A DNA stretch of 64,000 nucleotides from an uncultured Jannaschia sp. (GCF_947494025.1 NZ_CANLTQ010000002.1:496001-560000); one strand, 5' to 3'; shown: positions 40,031 to 49,310, counted from the stretch's first letter. Numbers and translations: made by a program. Notes: generated from the sequence alone by a model not told the origin.

Positions 40031-40086
40031 GGCACTGCCTCCCACGGGAAATGGTCGCGGATCGTCTCCGCCAGGGGGATGGAGGA

Positions 40087-40163
40087 TGGTACCAGCGCCC
40101 CGGCTTGAACGGGGGACCTCCTGATCCACAATCAGGCGCTCTAACCAACTGAGCTACGCCGGC
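40087..40163 (-). tRNA. tRNA-His (anticodon GUG), alphaproteobacterial type lacking G-1
   Basis: 77 nt with encoded CCA. The acceptor arms GCCGGCG (40163-40157) and CGCUGGU (40097-40091) pair with two G-U; the anticodon arm CCTGA-TTGTGGA-TCAGG has GTG at 40129-40127; the T-arm is CCCCG-TTCAAGC-CGGGG. The base before G1 is T and the discriminator is A73, so the G-1:C73 identity pair of most tRNA-His is absent. Confidence 0.97.
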
Positions 40164-40173
40164 ACTCGAATGC

Positions 40174-40202
40174 CCTCTAGCGAAGCCGTCCCCGGGGTGC
40201 AA
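40174..40202 (-). promoter_or_regulatory. tRNA-His promoter
   Basis: Minus-strand TTGCAC (40202-40197), 17 bp, TAGAGG (40179-40174); 10 bp further is the first base of the tRNA. This gives a 5' leader of only a few nucleotides to be cut by RNase P. Confidence 0.6.
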
Positions 40203-40226
40203 GGGCGCCCGACGCGGCGATCCGCA

Positions 40227-40715
40227 TCACAAGGGAAGCTCCCACGCCTGTTCCAGCGTCGGCCGCCCGTAGGCGACGACCGGCATCTCGCTCAGGAGCG
40301 CGAAACCGTTGCGGGCATAAAGGCGACCGGCGGCGCGGTGGCTCTCGTGGGTCCGCAGGACCACCCTGCGCGCCCCTTCCATGCGGGCATGGGCGATCAC
40401 CGCCTCCAGCATGCGCTGCGCGAGGCCCGTTCCGCGCAGCGCCGGCTCCACAAGGAACATGCGCAGCTTCGCCACCTCCGTCTCCGGCCAGACGCAGAAG
40501 ACGCAGCCCTGCCGCGTCCCCGCGCCGTCCACGGCGATCCAGGCACGGTCGCGCGGGCCGCGATCGGCGATGAATTCCGCGAGGAGTGCCAGCACCAGGC
40601 CCTCGAACGCGATGTCGTAGCCCTCGTCCGTCCAGTAAAGCGCCCCGTGACGCATCGCGACCCAGCCGGCATCGCCCGGCTCGAGGTCGCGAAAGGAGAA
40701 GTCGCCGGGCGTCAT
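40227..40715 (-). CDS. GNAT-family N-acetyltransferase
   Basis: 162 residues. The acetyl-CoA loop is EPALRGTGLAQRMLEAVI (Q/RxxGxG/A type), and the later VVLRTHESHRAAGRLYARNGF is motif B. Small-molecule or protein acetyl acceptor unknown; no antibiotic-modifying subgroup is indicated. Confidence 0.9.
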   Translation of the reverse strand: MTPGDFSFRDLEPGDAGWVAMRHGALYWTDEGYDIAFEGLVLALLAEFIADRGPRDRAWIAVDGAGTRQGCVFCVWPETEVAKLRMFLVEPALRGTGLAQRMLEAVIAHARMEGARRVVLRTHESHRAAGRLYARNGFALLSEMPVVAYGRPTLEQAWELPL

Positions 40716-40724
40716 CGCCTCATC

Positions 40725-40753
40725 TTGCGTGGCCCCCGGGCGAAGTCTAGAGA
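40725..40753 (+). promoter_or_regulatory. Promoter of the DUF6324 gene, probably leaderless
   Basis: TTGCGT (40725-40730), 17 bp, TAGAGA (40748-40753), then only 6 bp to the ATG at 40760. The gene has no Shine-Dalgarno, in agreement with a leaderless mRNA. The overlapping palindrome TCTAGA could also serve a divergent promoter for the GNAT gene. Confidence 0.55.
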
Positions 40754-40759
40754 AAGCGC

Positions 40760-40945
40760 ATGGGTATCAACGACCAATCCGACGCCGAGGCGAACCTGCA
40801 GATCGGGCCGACCGATCAGGGCATGGTGCGCATCTTCATCGAAAGCCGGGGCGCCGAGATCCCGATGGATTTCGAACCCGACGAAGCGCTCGAGATCGCG
40901 GAGGAGATCCGCGCCGCGGCGATGATGGTCAAAGGCTCGAAGTAG
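40760..40945 (+). CDS. Small DUF6324-like protein
   Basis: 61 residues, acidic, soluble: MGINDQSDAEANLQIGP, then QGMVRIFIESRGAEIPMDF and an alpha-helical end rich in Glu and Ala. It matches, from memory, the short alphaproteobacterial family DUF6324. Function unknown. Its 3' end overlaps convergent mmcB by 17 bp. Confidence 0.75.
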   Translation: MGINDQSDAEANLQIGPTDQGMVRIFIESRGAEIPMDFEPDEALEIAEEIRAAAMMVKGSK

Positions 40946-41399
40946 ACCCCCACATCGGATCGCGCAGGCCCTGCATCCGGCCGGCGGCACAGCGCGCGAA
41001 CTTGAGCGTGAGCTTCTTGCGGCGCGCGGAGGCGAGCGGCGTGGCCTCCGGCATGCGGACGACCTCCGCCCCGAAGGCGTCGGCAAGGATCAGGCCCGAT
41101 TCCGCGGGCAGGATCTCCGCCGGGAAATCCGCGTCGACGGCCCAGAAGAACCGGTCGCCCCATTCCAGATAGCCCGTCCACTTCAGGTCGGACATGAAGT
41201 CGGCCCGGCTCGACTTGCATTCCACGATCCAGAATTCGCCCTTCGGGCCGAGCGCCATCACGTCGAGGCGGCGGCCCTGCTCGGGCGAGAACTCCTCCAG
41301 GCACATGAAGTCGTGCTCCCGCAGATGACGGCTGACGCCGCGTGCGAGAAGCTGTCCGGGTTGCGGCTCACAGGCGGGGGGCGGGTCCGGGACGAACAT
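40929..41399 (-). CDS. mmcB: MmcB-family DNA repair protein
   Basis: 156 residues. PD-(D/E)XK nuclease-like core: GRRLDVMAL (Asp) followed by EFWIVECKSSRADFMSDLKW (ExK), then YLEWGDRFFWAVDADFPAEIL. The Caulobacter relative is required for tolerance to mitomycin C. Likely acts in DNA damage repair. Monocistronic. Confidence 0.88.
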   Translation of the reverse strand: MFVPDPPPACEPQPGQLLARGVSRHLREHDFMCLEEFSPEQGRRLDVMALGPKGEFWIVECKSSRADFMSDLKWTGYLEWGDRFFWAVDADFPAEILPAESGLILADAFGAEVVRMPEATPLASARRKKLTLKFARCAAGRMQGLRDPMWGSTSSL

Positions 41400-41461
41400 G
41401 GGCGCGGTTGTGAACGAAGCGTGAACCGGTGTCCAGTCGGGGGAGTCCCTCGCCGGACCCC

Positions 41462-41490
41462 TTGCGGCGATGCGACGGGCGACCTAGCTT
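41462..41490 (+). promoter_or_regulatory. Sigma-70 promoter for a small RNA
   Basis: TTGCGG (41462-41467), 17 bp, TAGCTT (41485-41490), the same architecture seen for rpsJ, tuf, rpoZ and tRNA-His. It points into a stretch with no gene; a start near 41497 fits the RNA at 41497-41694. Confidence 0.55.
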
Positions 41491-41496
41491 CCCTTT

Positions 41497-41694
41497 CGGT
41501 GCTTCTGTGCTTCTCGTCACCACGGCATAATTCCGGTGGCCTTAAGCAATTCCGAGGGAGCTGGCTCTGTCGCGGTCCTGGCCGTGTTACCCGGCGCCCA
41601 CCTGTATATACAGGTCCTCGGGAATACATGCCCGACGGCTGCCACGGTTCACCACGGGCCCGATCCCTCCGGGGGTCGGGCCCGCTTCGTCTTC
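41497..41694 (+). ncRNA. Candidate structured small RNA, about 190 nt
   Basis: It lies between mmcB and a convergent hydrolase gene, with a promoter upstream and a strong hairpin at the end. Stems: P1 41533-41540 with 41641-41647 (one bulge); P2 41549-41557 with 41616-41625 (9 bp, one bulge); P3 41571-41575 with 41582-41586; P4 the perfect palindrome ACCTGTATATACAGGT at 41600-41615; and the terminator 41656-41683. The layout is a closed multi-branched RNA. No known Rfam class is recognised with confidence; 6S RNA has a similar length but its defining rod with central bubble is not shown. A GTG-started frame (41536) is open but runs through the hairpin without Shine-Dalgarno, so coding is unlikely. 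Confidence 0.55.
41656..41683 (+). terminator. Strong hairpin ending the small RNA
   Basis: GGGCCCGA (41656-41663) and TCGGGCCC (41676-41683) pair, extended by CCC/GGG to a UCCG tetraloop, about 12 bp in all. GCTTCGTCTTC follows on the plus strand, moderately T-rich. It also lies 9 bp after the stop of the convergent hydrolase gene, where it could serve as terminator for the opposite direction. Confidence 0.6.
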
Positions 41695-42424
41695 AGACCT
41701 CGGCAAGGGATGCGCGCAGCACGTCCGCCAGCGCCCCGGGCGCCTCCATCGGAATCATGTGTCCCGATCCGATCCGGACGATCCGCATCCCGGCGATCCG
41801 TTCGCGCAGCCCGTCCGCGATCCCGGCGACGATGGCCGGCGGGTTGCGGCGGGTGACGAGCGTGACCGGCGGCGGATCGGCGGGCAGGCGCGGCAGGATG
41901 GCGTGGACGTCCTCCACGATGCCGGGCCCGGCCGCGGCGAGCAGGTGGATGCGGTCGCTCAAGTAGTCCCTGCGTCGGGCCGGAACCGTGTTCCAGTCCG
42001 CCCCGTCACCCCACAGCCTGGCAAAACCCCGCGCGGCGCCATCGCGGTCGCCGGCCCGCAGGGTGGCCTCCACGGATTCCATGGCCGCGCGGTTCGCCGC
42101 CCGCACGCGGCGATCGCCGGCGGCGAACATCACCGGCTCGACAAGCGCGAGGCTGCGGATCCGGTCCGGCGCATCCGCCAGCATGCGCAGCGCGACGCAG
42201 CCGCCGAAGCTATGCCCCAGCAGGTCGAACGGGCCGTCCGGCGCCGTCGCCCAGGCGATCGCGGCGGCCTCGTCCATGAAGTCGCCCGACGGATCCCAGG
42301 CCGTGGCGGCGCCGTGACCCGGCAGATCGGGGCAAACGAGCCGCGCGTCGGGCATCGCCTCCTGCAGGCCGCGCCAGGACGCCCCCGACGCGAGGAGGCA
42401 ATGCAGGGCGAGGATCGTCCTCAC
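41693..42424 (-). CDS. Alpha/beta-fold hydrolase
   Basis: 243 residues from GTG 42424, overlapping the upstream gene by 4 bp (GTGA). Nucleophile Ser in LLGHSFGGCVALRML, oxyanion region ALHCLLASGASW, and the catalytic His near the C-terminus in IGSGHMIPMEAPG. Ester/lactone or thioester substrate unknown. Co-transcribed with the DsbA-family gene. Confidence 0.9.
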   Translation of the reverse strand: MRTILALHCLLASGASWRGLQEAMPDARLVCPDLPGHGAATAWDPSGDFMDEAAAIAWATAPDGPFDLLGHSFGGCVALRMLADAPDRIRSLALVEPVMFAAGDRRVRAANRAAMESVEATLRAGDRDGAARGFARLWGDGADWNTVPARRRDYLSDRIHLLAAAGPGIVEDVHAILPRLPADPPPVTLVTRRNPPAIVAGIADGLRERIAGMRIVRIGSGHMIPMEAPGALADVLRASLAEV

Positions 42425-43011
42425 GCCCGCGACAGGTAGCGGTCGAGGTCGTCGAGCCGGTCCTGCCCCCAGAACGTCTCCTCGCCCGCCACGAAGAAGG
42501 GCACGCCGAATGCGCCGGCCGCCACCGCCTCCTCGAGGTTGCGCGCATAGGTTTCGGCCCCCGCCATCATGCCGCGATCGACGAGGCCCCGGTCGAAACC
42601 GGCCGCTTCGAGACAGTCGGCGATCACCGCGTCCTCGGCGATGTCGCGCTCCTCCGCCCAGCAGGCACGGGTCAGCCCGGCCACGAGCGCGGCCAGATCG
42701 CCGCCGCCCTCCCGCTGCGCGGCGATGATCGCATAGGCGGAGGGGGCCGGGTTCGTCGGCCAATGCGCCGGATGCAGGTTGATCGGCTTGCCCGCCTTCT
42801 CGGCCTGCCGGCGCATCTCCACGAGGCGGTAGGCCTGCCGGCTCTCGTGGCGGTCCTTGGGCGGCGTGCCCCCTGTCCGGGCGAAAAGGTCGAAGACGCC
42901 GAGCGGCTTGTAGACGATCCCCGCGCCGTGCTTCGCGGCGATCTCGGCCGGTCGCGTGCCGGCGAGGTAGGCATAGGGCGACGTCGTGGCGAGATAATAA
43001 TCGATCTGCAT
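42421..43011 (-). CDS. DsbA-family 2-hydroxychromene-2-carboxylate isomerase-like protein
   Basis: 196 residues. GST-kappa/DsbA-type thioredoxin fold with SPYAYLAG in place of the CxxC motif, then VYKPLGVFDLFARTGG, and GAFGVPFFVAGEETFWGQDRL near the end. This matches HCCA isomerases, which are glutathione-dependent and act in aromatic degradation. No other aromatic-degradation genes are nearby, so the natural substrate is open. Promoter at 43042-43070. Confidence 0.88.
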   Translation of the reverse strand: MQIDYYLATTSPYAYLAGTRPAEIAAKHGAGIVYKPLGVFDLFARTGGTPPKDRHESRQAYRLVEMRRQAEKAGKPINLHPAHWPTNPAPSAYAIIAAQREGGGDLAALVAGLTRACWAEERDIAEDAVIADCLEAAGFDRGLVDRGMMAGAETYARNLEEAVAAGAFGVPFFVAGEETFWGQDRLDDLDRYLSRA

Positions 43012-43041
43012 GGCATGCTCCGGGTCTGCGCGTCGCGACGG

Positions 43042-43070
43042 ACGTTAGGCGCGCGGTCGCCCGGGCGCAA
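43042..43070 (-). promoter_or_regulatory. Promoter of the isomerase-hydrolase pair
   Basis: Minus-strand TTGCGC (43070-43065), 17 bp, TAACGT (43047-43042), about 30 bp before the ATG at 43011. Confidence 0.45.
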
Positions 43071-43100
43071 CGATGCGCGCGTCCCGGACCGGGGCACGCT

Positions 43101-43128
43101 TTGCCCGCGCTCCGCCGGATGCTAGGCC
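43101..43128 (+). promoter_or_regulatory. prs promoter
   Basis: TTGCCC (43101-43106), 16 bp, TAGGCC (43123-43128). Transcription from about 43135 gives a leader of about 34 nt with an AAAGG ribosome-binding site. It is divergent from the promoter at 43042-43070. Confidence 0.4.
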
Positions 43129-43168
43129 GTGCGGCAAAGAGGCCGGCGGTGATTCGAAAGGTGCGTGC

Positions 43169-44197
43169 ATGCCAAGTCCCGACCCCAAGGTCATCTCCGG
43201 CACGGCGAACCGCCCCCTTGCCCGCGCCATCATGCGACGCATGGCCATGCATCGGGGCGTCCGCACCGGCCTCGTGGAGGCGCGGGTGGAGCGCTTCAAC
43301 GATCAGGAAATTTTCGTCGAGGTGTTCGAGAACGTCCGCGGCGAGGACATGTTCATCGTCCAGTCGACCTCGAACCCGGCGAACGACAACCTGATGGAGC
43401 TGCTGATCATCTCCGACGCGCTGCGTCGGTCGTCGGCGGCGCGGATCACGGCGGTCATCCCCTATTTCGGTTACGCGCGGCAGGATCGGCGGACCAAGGC
43501 CCGAACACCGATCTCCGCCAAGCTCGTGGCCAACCTGATCGCCAATTCGGGGATCGAGCGGGTCCTGACGATGGATCTGCACGCCGCGCAGATCCAGGGC
43601 TTCTTCGACATTCCCGTCGACAACCTCTACGCCTCGCCGATCTTCGCCCTCGACATCATGCACCATTTCAAGGGCGGGCTGGACGATCTGGCCGTGGTCA
43701 GCCCGGACGTGGGGGGCGTGGGCCGCGCGCGCGAACTCGCGCAGCGGATCAACGCGCCGCTCTCCATCGTCGACAAGCGGCGCGAGCGCGCGGGCGAGGT
43801 TTCGGAGATGACGGTGATCGGCGACGTGGCCGGCAAGACCGTCATCATCGTCGACGACATCTGCGACACGGCCGGCACCCTCTGCAAGGCGGCGGACGTC
43901 CTCGTGAAGGCCGGTGCGAAGGAGGTGCACGCCTATATCACGCACGGCGTCCTGTCCGGTCCGGCGGTCGACCGGATCACCGCGTCGCAGCTCAAGAGCC
44001 TCGTCATCACCGACTCGATCGAGCCGACGGAGGCCGTGAAGAACTGCGCCAACATCCGCATCGTGCCGCTCGCGCCGATGCTGACGCAGGCGATCCTCAA
44101 CATCTGGAACGGCACCTCGGTCTCCTCGCTGTTCGACACCGCCACGCTGGAGCCGATCTACGAACCGCTCTATCCCGGCCTCAACATTGACAACTGA
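43169..44197 (+). CDS. prs: Ribose-phosphate pyrophosphokinase
   Basis: 342 residues from ATG 43169; a start 96 bp upstream is rejected. It makes PRPP from ribose 5-phosphate and ATP for nucleotides, His and Trp. Seen: [41 protein letters not shown], the flexible-loop [13 protein letters not shown], and PRPP motif [13 protein letters not shown]. Slightly longer than E. coli Prs (315). The 3' end overlaps the next gene by 11 bp. Confidence 0.97.
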   Translation: MPSPDPKVISGTANRPLARAIMRRMAMHRGVRTGLVEARVERFNDQEIFVEVFENVRGEDMFIVQSTSNPANDNLMELLIISDALRRSSAARITAVIPYFGYARQDRRTKARTPISAKLVANLIANSGIERVLTMDLHAAQIQGFFDIPVDNLYASPIFALDIMHHFKGGLDDLAVVSPDVGGVGRARELAQRINAPLSIVDKRRERAGEVSEMTVIGDVAGKTVIIVDDICDTAGTLCKAADVLVKAGAKEVHAYITHGVLSGPAVDRITASQLKSLVITDSIEPTEAVKNCANIRIVPLAPMLTQAILNIWNGTSVSSLFDTATLEPIYEPLYPGLNIDN

Positions 44198-45308
44198 ACC
44201 CACGGGGATCTTCCTCGTCTGCCCGCCCGGCCTCGAGCAGTTGCTGGCCGGGGAAGCGTCCGAGACGGGGTTCGCGAACGTCGCCACCGCCCCGGGCGGC
44301 GTGACGATCACGGGCGGCTGGCCGGAGGTGTGGCGCGCGAACCTGACGTTGCGGGGCGCGGTGCGGGTACTGGCGGGACTCGGCGCGTTCCGGGCGTTCC
44401 ATCTGGCGCAGCTCGACAAGCGGGCGCGAAAATTCCCGTGGGGCGATGTGTTGCGCGCCGACGTTCCCGTGGCGGTCGAGGTCGCGACGAACCGGAAATC
44501 GAAGATCTACCACGCCGGTGCCGCGCAGCAGCGGATCGAGACCGCCATCGCGGAGGAACTCGGCGCGCCGATCGGGCCGGGCGGTGTGACGGTGCGAGCG
44601 CGGATCGACGACAACCTCGTGGAGCTCAGCGTCGACACCTCCGGCGAGAGCCTTCACAAGCGCGGTCACAAGGTTGCGGTCGGAAAGGCGCCGATGCGCG
44701 AGACGATGGCGGCGATGTTCCTGCGCGCCAGCGGCTATCGCGGGGCGGAGCCGGTGCTCGACCCGATGTGCGGCTCCGGCAGCTTCGTGATCGAGGCGGC
44801 CGAGATCGCCGCGGGGCTTCGGCCCGGACGCGGTCGCCGCTTCGCCTTCGAGCGGCTCGCGAGCTTCGACGCGACGGCCTGGACGCAGATGCGCGCGGAC
44901 CCGACGCAACCTCTGCCCGATCTCGCCTTCCATGGCTCCGATCGCGATGCGGGCGCTTTCGCCGCGGCACGGGCCAACGCGAACCGCGCGGGCGTGGGCG
45001 ACCTCGTGTCGTTCCGGAAGGCCGCGGTGAGCGAGATCGCACCGTCCCCGGGTCCGCCCGGCCTCGTCATCGCCAATCCGCCCTATGGCGGGCGCATCGG
45101 AGACCGGAAATCGCTCTACCCCCTCTACGCGGCGTTGGGCCGCGCGCTGGGTACACGGTTCGGCGGCTGGCGGGTCGGGATCGTGACGACGGAGGCCTCC
45201 CTCGTCGGCGCGATGGAGCTGCCCTTCGGCCCGCCCGGTCCACCGGTGCCGCATGGCGGATTACGGGTCCGCCTCTGGCAGACCAGCCCGCTGCCGGGGC
45301 AACGCTGA
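44187..45308 (+). CDS. THUMP-domain class I rRNA/RNA methyltransferase (RlmL/YpsC-like)
   Basis: 373 residues from TTG 44187 inside the end of prs; no better start is seen and the exact start is uncertain. N-terminal THUMP RNA-binding region ([14 protein letters not shown] ... [16 protein letters not shown]), then a SAM-dependent methyltransferase domain with [20 protein letters not shown] (motif I) and [13 protein letters not shown] (N-PPY, N6-adenine or N2-guanine type). Family members modify 23S rRNA guanine. Linked to prs. Confidence 0.92.
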   Translation: MTTEPTGIFLVCPPGLEQLLAGEASETGFANVATAPGGVTITGGWPEVWRANLTLRGAVRVLAGLGAFRAFHLAQLDKRARKFPWGDVLRADVPVAVEVATNRKSKIYHAGAAQQRIETAIAEELGAPIGPGGVTVRARIDDNLVELSVDTSGESLHKRGHKVAVGKAPMRETMAAMFLRASGYRGAEPVLDPMCGSGSFVIEAAEIAAGLRPGRGRRFAFERLASFDATAWTQMRADPTQPLPDLAFHGSDRDAGAFAAARANANRAGVGDLVSFRKAAVSEIAPSPGPPGLVIANPPYGGRIGDRKSLYPLYAALGRALGTRFGGWRVGIVTTEASLVGAMELPFGPPGPPVPHGGLRVRLWQTSPLPGQR

Positions 45309-45356
45309 CGGCGCGTCCGTGTCCCTATGGCCGGAATCACGGACGCGCCGTCAGCG
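45303..45356. repeat. 19-bp perfect inverted repeat between convergent genes
   Basis: The arms 45303-45321 and 45338-45356 are complementary at all 19 positions, around a 16-nt loop. The left arm includes the stop codon of the methyltransferase gene (TGA 45306-45308). No U-tract follows in either direction. Likely an mRNA-end hairpin for the methyltransferase and possibly for coxM transcription coming the other way. Confidence 0.7.
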
Positions 45357-45451
45357 CCTCAGGTCCGATGACCCTTCTGCCCGACAGCGCCTGGAGAAAG
45401 GCTGGCGGTTCCGAACCGGAGCCGCCGCTTTCGACCCAATCGTCGGCAGGT

Positions 45452-46246
45452 TCAGGCGCAGGCCTTCACCGCCCGTGCGCACATGACCTTGACAAGATGC
45501 GCCCGATAGGCGCCGTCGCCGTGCAGGTCCGAGATCATGCCATCCGCGTCGGGCGCGGACAGGCCCTTCACCGCGTCCTCGGAGAAGTTTCCGGACAGTG
45601 CCGCTTCCGCCTCGTTCCATCGGAACACCCCGTCCGAGGAGGCGCCGGTGACGGCCACGCGCACCGCGTCGGAATACTTGGCCACGAACACCGCGACGAG
45701 CGGAAAGCGGGAGGCGGGCTGGATGAACTTCTCGTAATGCGCCGCTTCCGGAACCGGGAACCGCACTTCGGTGACGATCTCCCGCTCCTCCAGCGCGGTC
45801 GTGAACATGCCGAGGAAGTAGTCGTCGGCCGCGATCTCCCGGTTCTGGGTCACGATCGTCGCGTTACAGGCCAGCGCCGCCGCCGGATAGCAGGCCGAGG
45901 GGTCGTTGTTCGCGAGCGAGCCGCCGATCGTGCCGCGGTTGCGGACGGCCGGATCGCCGATCCGGCCGGCAAGCGAGGCCAGCGCCGGAAAGCTCTCGGC
46001 GCAGTCGCGCTGCACCATGGCGTGGGTCGTCCCGCCGCCGATGCAGAGGCGTCCGTCATCATCGGTGCAGATGCCCTTGATCTCCTCGATGGCCGACAGC
46101 GCCACGAGCGTGTCGGCCATCGCGAGCCGCGCCTTCATCGTCGGCAGGAGCGTCTGCCCGCCGCCGAGGGCCTGCGCGTCCTCGGCCTGCATCGCCTCGA
46201 TGGCCTCCTGCAGGCTCGCGGGCTTGACCAGTTCAAAATCGTACAT
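45452..46246 (-). CDS. coxM: Xanthine dehydrogenase-family FAD subunit (CoxM-like)
   Basis: 264 residues from ATG 46246, with GAGGAG upstream. FAD-binding domain of molybdenum hydroxylases: ALGGGQTLLPTMKARL near residue 30 (FAD pyrophosphate) and TIGGSLANNDPSACYPAAAL, with the second FAD loop RIGDPAVRNRGTIGG. It passes electrons from the 2Fe-2S subunit to the quinone pool. Follows coxL by 10 bp. Confidence 0.93.
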   Translation of the reverse strand: MYDFELVKPASLQEAIEAMQAEDAQALGGGQTLLPTMKARLAMADTLVALSAIEEIKGICTDDDGRLCIGGGTTHAMVQRDCAESFPALASLAGRIGDPAVRNRGTIGGSLANNDPSACYPAAALACNATIVTQNREIAADDYFLGMFTTALEEREIVTEVRFPVPEAAHYEKFIQPASRFPLVAVFVAKYSDAVRVAVTGASSDGVFRWNEAEAALSGNFSEDAVKGLSAPDADGMISDLHGDGAYRAHLVKVMCARAVKACA

Positions 46247-46256
46247 CGCTCTCTCC

Positions 46257-48710
46257 TCAGACGTTCGTCGCCGCGCCGGCCACGGACCGGTCATGCGTCG
46301 TCTCTTCGCTATGCGCTGCCGGTTGCGCGGCGCGCTGGTTCGGCGTGCCGCCGTGCATGGCATGCCAGACCCGCGCCGGCGTGAGCGGCATGTCGATATG
46401 CCCGACATCGTGGCCGCCGGAGGCCAGCGCGTCGATCACCGCGTTGACCACGGAGGGCGGCGAGCCGATCGCCCCCGCCTCGCCGCAGCCCTTCACGCCC
46501 AGCGGGTTGTGGGTGCAGGGAGTCCGGCAGGAGCTGTCCACCGCGAACATCGGAAAATCGTGCGCCCGCGGCATGGCGTAATCCATGTAACTTGCGGACA
46601 GGAGCTGCCCGTCCGCGTCGTAGGCACAGCTTTCGAGCAGCGCCTGCCCTATTCCCTGGGCAAGGCCCCCGTGGACTTGCCCCTCCACGATCATCGGGTT
46701 CACCACGTTGCCGAAATCGTCGGCGGCGGCGAAGGCCAGCACCTCGACCTTTCCGGTCTCGGGGTCCACCTCCACCTCGCAGGCATAGGCGCCCGAGGGA
46801 TAGGTGAAGTTGTTCGGGTCGTAGAACGCCGTTTCCTCCAGCCCGGGCTCGATGTCCTCCAGCGGGTAGTTGTGCGGCACGTAGGCGGCGAGCGTCACAT
46901 CGCCCCAGGCGACCGACTTGTCGGTGCCGGCCACGGTGAACTTGCCGTCCTTCAGTTCGATGTCCTCGTCCGACGCCTCCATGATGTGCGCGGCGATCTT
47001 CTTCGCCTTGGCGATCACCTTCTCGGTCGCGCGATAGATGGCCGAGCCGCCGACCGCGAGCGAGCGGGAGCCGTAGGTGCCCATGCCCATCGGCACCTTG
47101 TCGGTGTCGCCGTGGACGATCTCGACCTGATCCTCCGGAATGCCGATCATGTCGGCCACGACCTGCGGGAACGAAGTCTCGTGCCCCTGTCCGTGGCTAT
47201 GGCTGCCGGTCATCACGACGAGACCGCCGGTCGCGTTCACCCGCACCGTGGCACTCTCGTAAAGCCCCGCCCGCGCGCCGAGCTGCCCGACGAGATGGGA
47301 GGGCGCGATGCCGCAGGCCTCGATGTAGGAATTGATACCAAGGCCGCGTAGCTTGCCCCGCGCCTCGCTCCCGGCGCGCCGGGCCGGGAAGCCGTCGCGG
47401 TCGATGAGCTCCAGAAGCTTGTCCATGGTCGCGTGGTAATCGCCGGTGTCGTATTCCACGGCCACGGGCGTCGCGTAGGGAAACTCGGTGATGAAATTCT
47501 TCCGGCGCAGCTCCACCGGGTCCACGCCCAGCTCCCGCGCCGCCTTGTCGACGACCCGCTCCAGCTGGAACGTGGCCTCGGGCCGGCCGGCCCCGCGATA
47601 GGCGTCGACCGGCACGGTGTTTGTGAAGACCGCCTTCACGTTCACGTAGATCAGCGGCGTCTTGTAGTTGCCGGCCATCAGCGTGCCATGCAGCCAGGTC
47701 GGCACCGAGGGCGCGAACGTCGACAGGTACGCGCCCATATTGGCGTAGGTCTCGGTGCGGAGCGCGGTGAAGTTGTGCTCCGCGTCGAGCGCCAGTTCGA
47801 TCTTCGTGACGTGGTCGCGCCCGTGGGCGTCGGACATGAAGGCCTCCGAGCGCGACGAGGTCCACTTCACCGGCCGCTCCAGCGCCTTCGCCGCGAAGGT
47901 GCAGAACGCCTCCTCCGCGTAGTGGAAGATCTTGGTGCCGAAGCCGCCGCCCACATCGGGCGCCACCACGCGCAGCTTGTGCTCCGGAATGCCGAGCACG
48001 AACGCCCCCATAAGCAGACGGATCACGTGCGGGTTCTGCGAGGTGGTGTAGAGCGTCGAATGATCGTCGTGGGACGTGTAGTCGCCCACGGCCACGCGCG
48101 GCTCCATCGGGTTGGCGATCAGCCGGTTGTTGACGAGTTCCAGCGTGGTGACATGCGCGGCCGCGGAGATGGCACGGTCCACCGCCTCCTTGTTCTCCTG
48201 CACGAGGCCCCAGTCGTAGCAGAGATTGCCCGCGAGCTCGTCGTGCACCTTCGGCGCGCCGGGCTTCACCGCGGCCTTCATGTCGATCACCGCCGGCAGC
48301 GATTCGATCTCGACCTCGATGGCCTCGCAGGCATCCTTCGCCTGGTCCCGCGTCTCGGCGACCACGGCGGCGATCGGGTCGCCCACATGGCGGACCTTGC
48401 CATGCGCCAGCACCGGATGCTTCGGCTCCTGCATGACGGAGCCGTCGATGGAGGTGATCTGCCAGCCGCAGGGAATGCCGCCGACCTCCGCGAAATCCTC
48501 GCCGGTGAAGACCCGGATCACGCCCTCCATCGCCTCCGCCGCGCCGGTGTCGATCGACGTGATCCGCCCATGCGCCACGTCGGAGCGGAGGAACACGACA
48601 TGCGCCTGCCCGGCAAGGTTGATGTCGTCGGTGTAGCGGCCCTTTCCCGTCAGGAAGCGCACGTCCTCGCGCCGCTTGGGGCTTGCGCCAATTCCGGTGT
48701 CCTTCGGCAT
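46257..48710 (-). CDS. coxL: Molybdopterin-binding large subunit, form II CO dehydrogenase-like
   Basis: 817 residues, full length for the catalytic subunit. The active-site loop at 370-376 is AYRGAGR, the form II type; form I enzymes that oxidise CO at low concentration have AYRCSFR with the Cys that binds Cu. MoCo motifs ([13 protein letters not shown] about 248-260; [16 protein letters not shown]; catalytic Glu in [14 protein letters not shown]) are intact. So a molybdenum hydroxylase is certain, but CO as substrate is not. Order coxS-coxL-coxM; GGGAGGA before ATG. Confidence 0.93.
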   Translation of the reverse strand: MPKDTGIGASPKRREDVRFLTGKGRYTDDINLAGQAHVVFLRSDVAHGRITSIDTGAAEAMEGVIRVFTGEDFAEVGGIPCGWQITSIDGSVMQEPKHPVLAHGKVRHVGDPIAAVVAETRDQAKDACEAIEVEIESLPAVIDMKAAVKPGAPKVHDELAGNLCYDWGLVQENKEAVDRAISAAAHVTTLELVNNRLIANPMEPRVAVGDYTSHDDHSTLYTTSQNPHVIRLLMGAFVLGIPEHKLRVVAPDVGGGFGTKIFHYAEEAFCTFAAKALERPVKWTSSRSEAFMSDAHGRDHVTKIELALDAEHNFTALRTETYANMGAYLSTFAPSVPTWLHGTLMAGNYKTPLIYVNVKAVFTNTVPVDAYRGAGRPEATFQLERVVDKAARELGVDPVELRRKNFITEFPYATPVAVEYDTGDYHATMDKLLELIDRDGFPARRAGSEARGKLRGLGINSYIEACGIAPSHLVGQLGARAGLYESATVRVNATGGLVVMTGSHSHGQGHETSFPQVVADMIGIPEDQVEIVHGDTDKVPMGMGTYGSRSLAVGGSAIYRATEKVIAKAKKIAAHIMEASDEDIELKDGKFTVAGTDKSVAWGDVTLAAYVPHNYPLEDIEPGLEETAFYDPNNFTYPSGAYACEVEVDPETGKVEVLAFAAADDFGNVVNPMIVEGQVHGGLAQGIGQALLESCAYDADGQLLSASYMDYAMPRAHDFPMFAVDSSCRTPCTHNPLGVKGCGEAGAIGSPPSVVNAVIDALASGGHDVGHIDMPLTPARVWHAMHGGTPNQRAAQPAAHSEETTHDRSVAGAATNV

Positions 48711-48802
48711 ATCTCGTCCTCCCTGGAGCGCCGGGGGGTCCGCGACCCCGCTCCGGCCTGTCGATCAAACGGTCCGCGCCCTCCCCGACGCGTCCCGGAC
48801 TC

Positions 48803-49288
<486 letters not shown>

Positions 49289-49310
49289 GGTCCGTCTCCC
49301 TCGTTTGCGG

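Noticed and set aside
41497-41694. 6S RNA, tmRNA, SRP RNA, cobalamin or SAM riboswitch as identity of the small RNA
   Set aside because: I could not match conserved motifs of any of these; the size resembles 6S RNA, but without the rod and central bubble it cannot be assigned.
41536-41856. 106-residue GTG-started plus-strand frame in the small-RNA region
   Set aside because: No Shine-Dalgarno; it would run through a strong terminator hairpin and into the antisense of the hydrolase gene. The RNA interpretation explains the promoter, stems and hairpin better.
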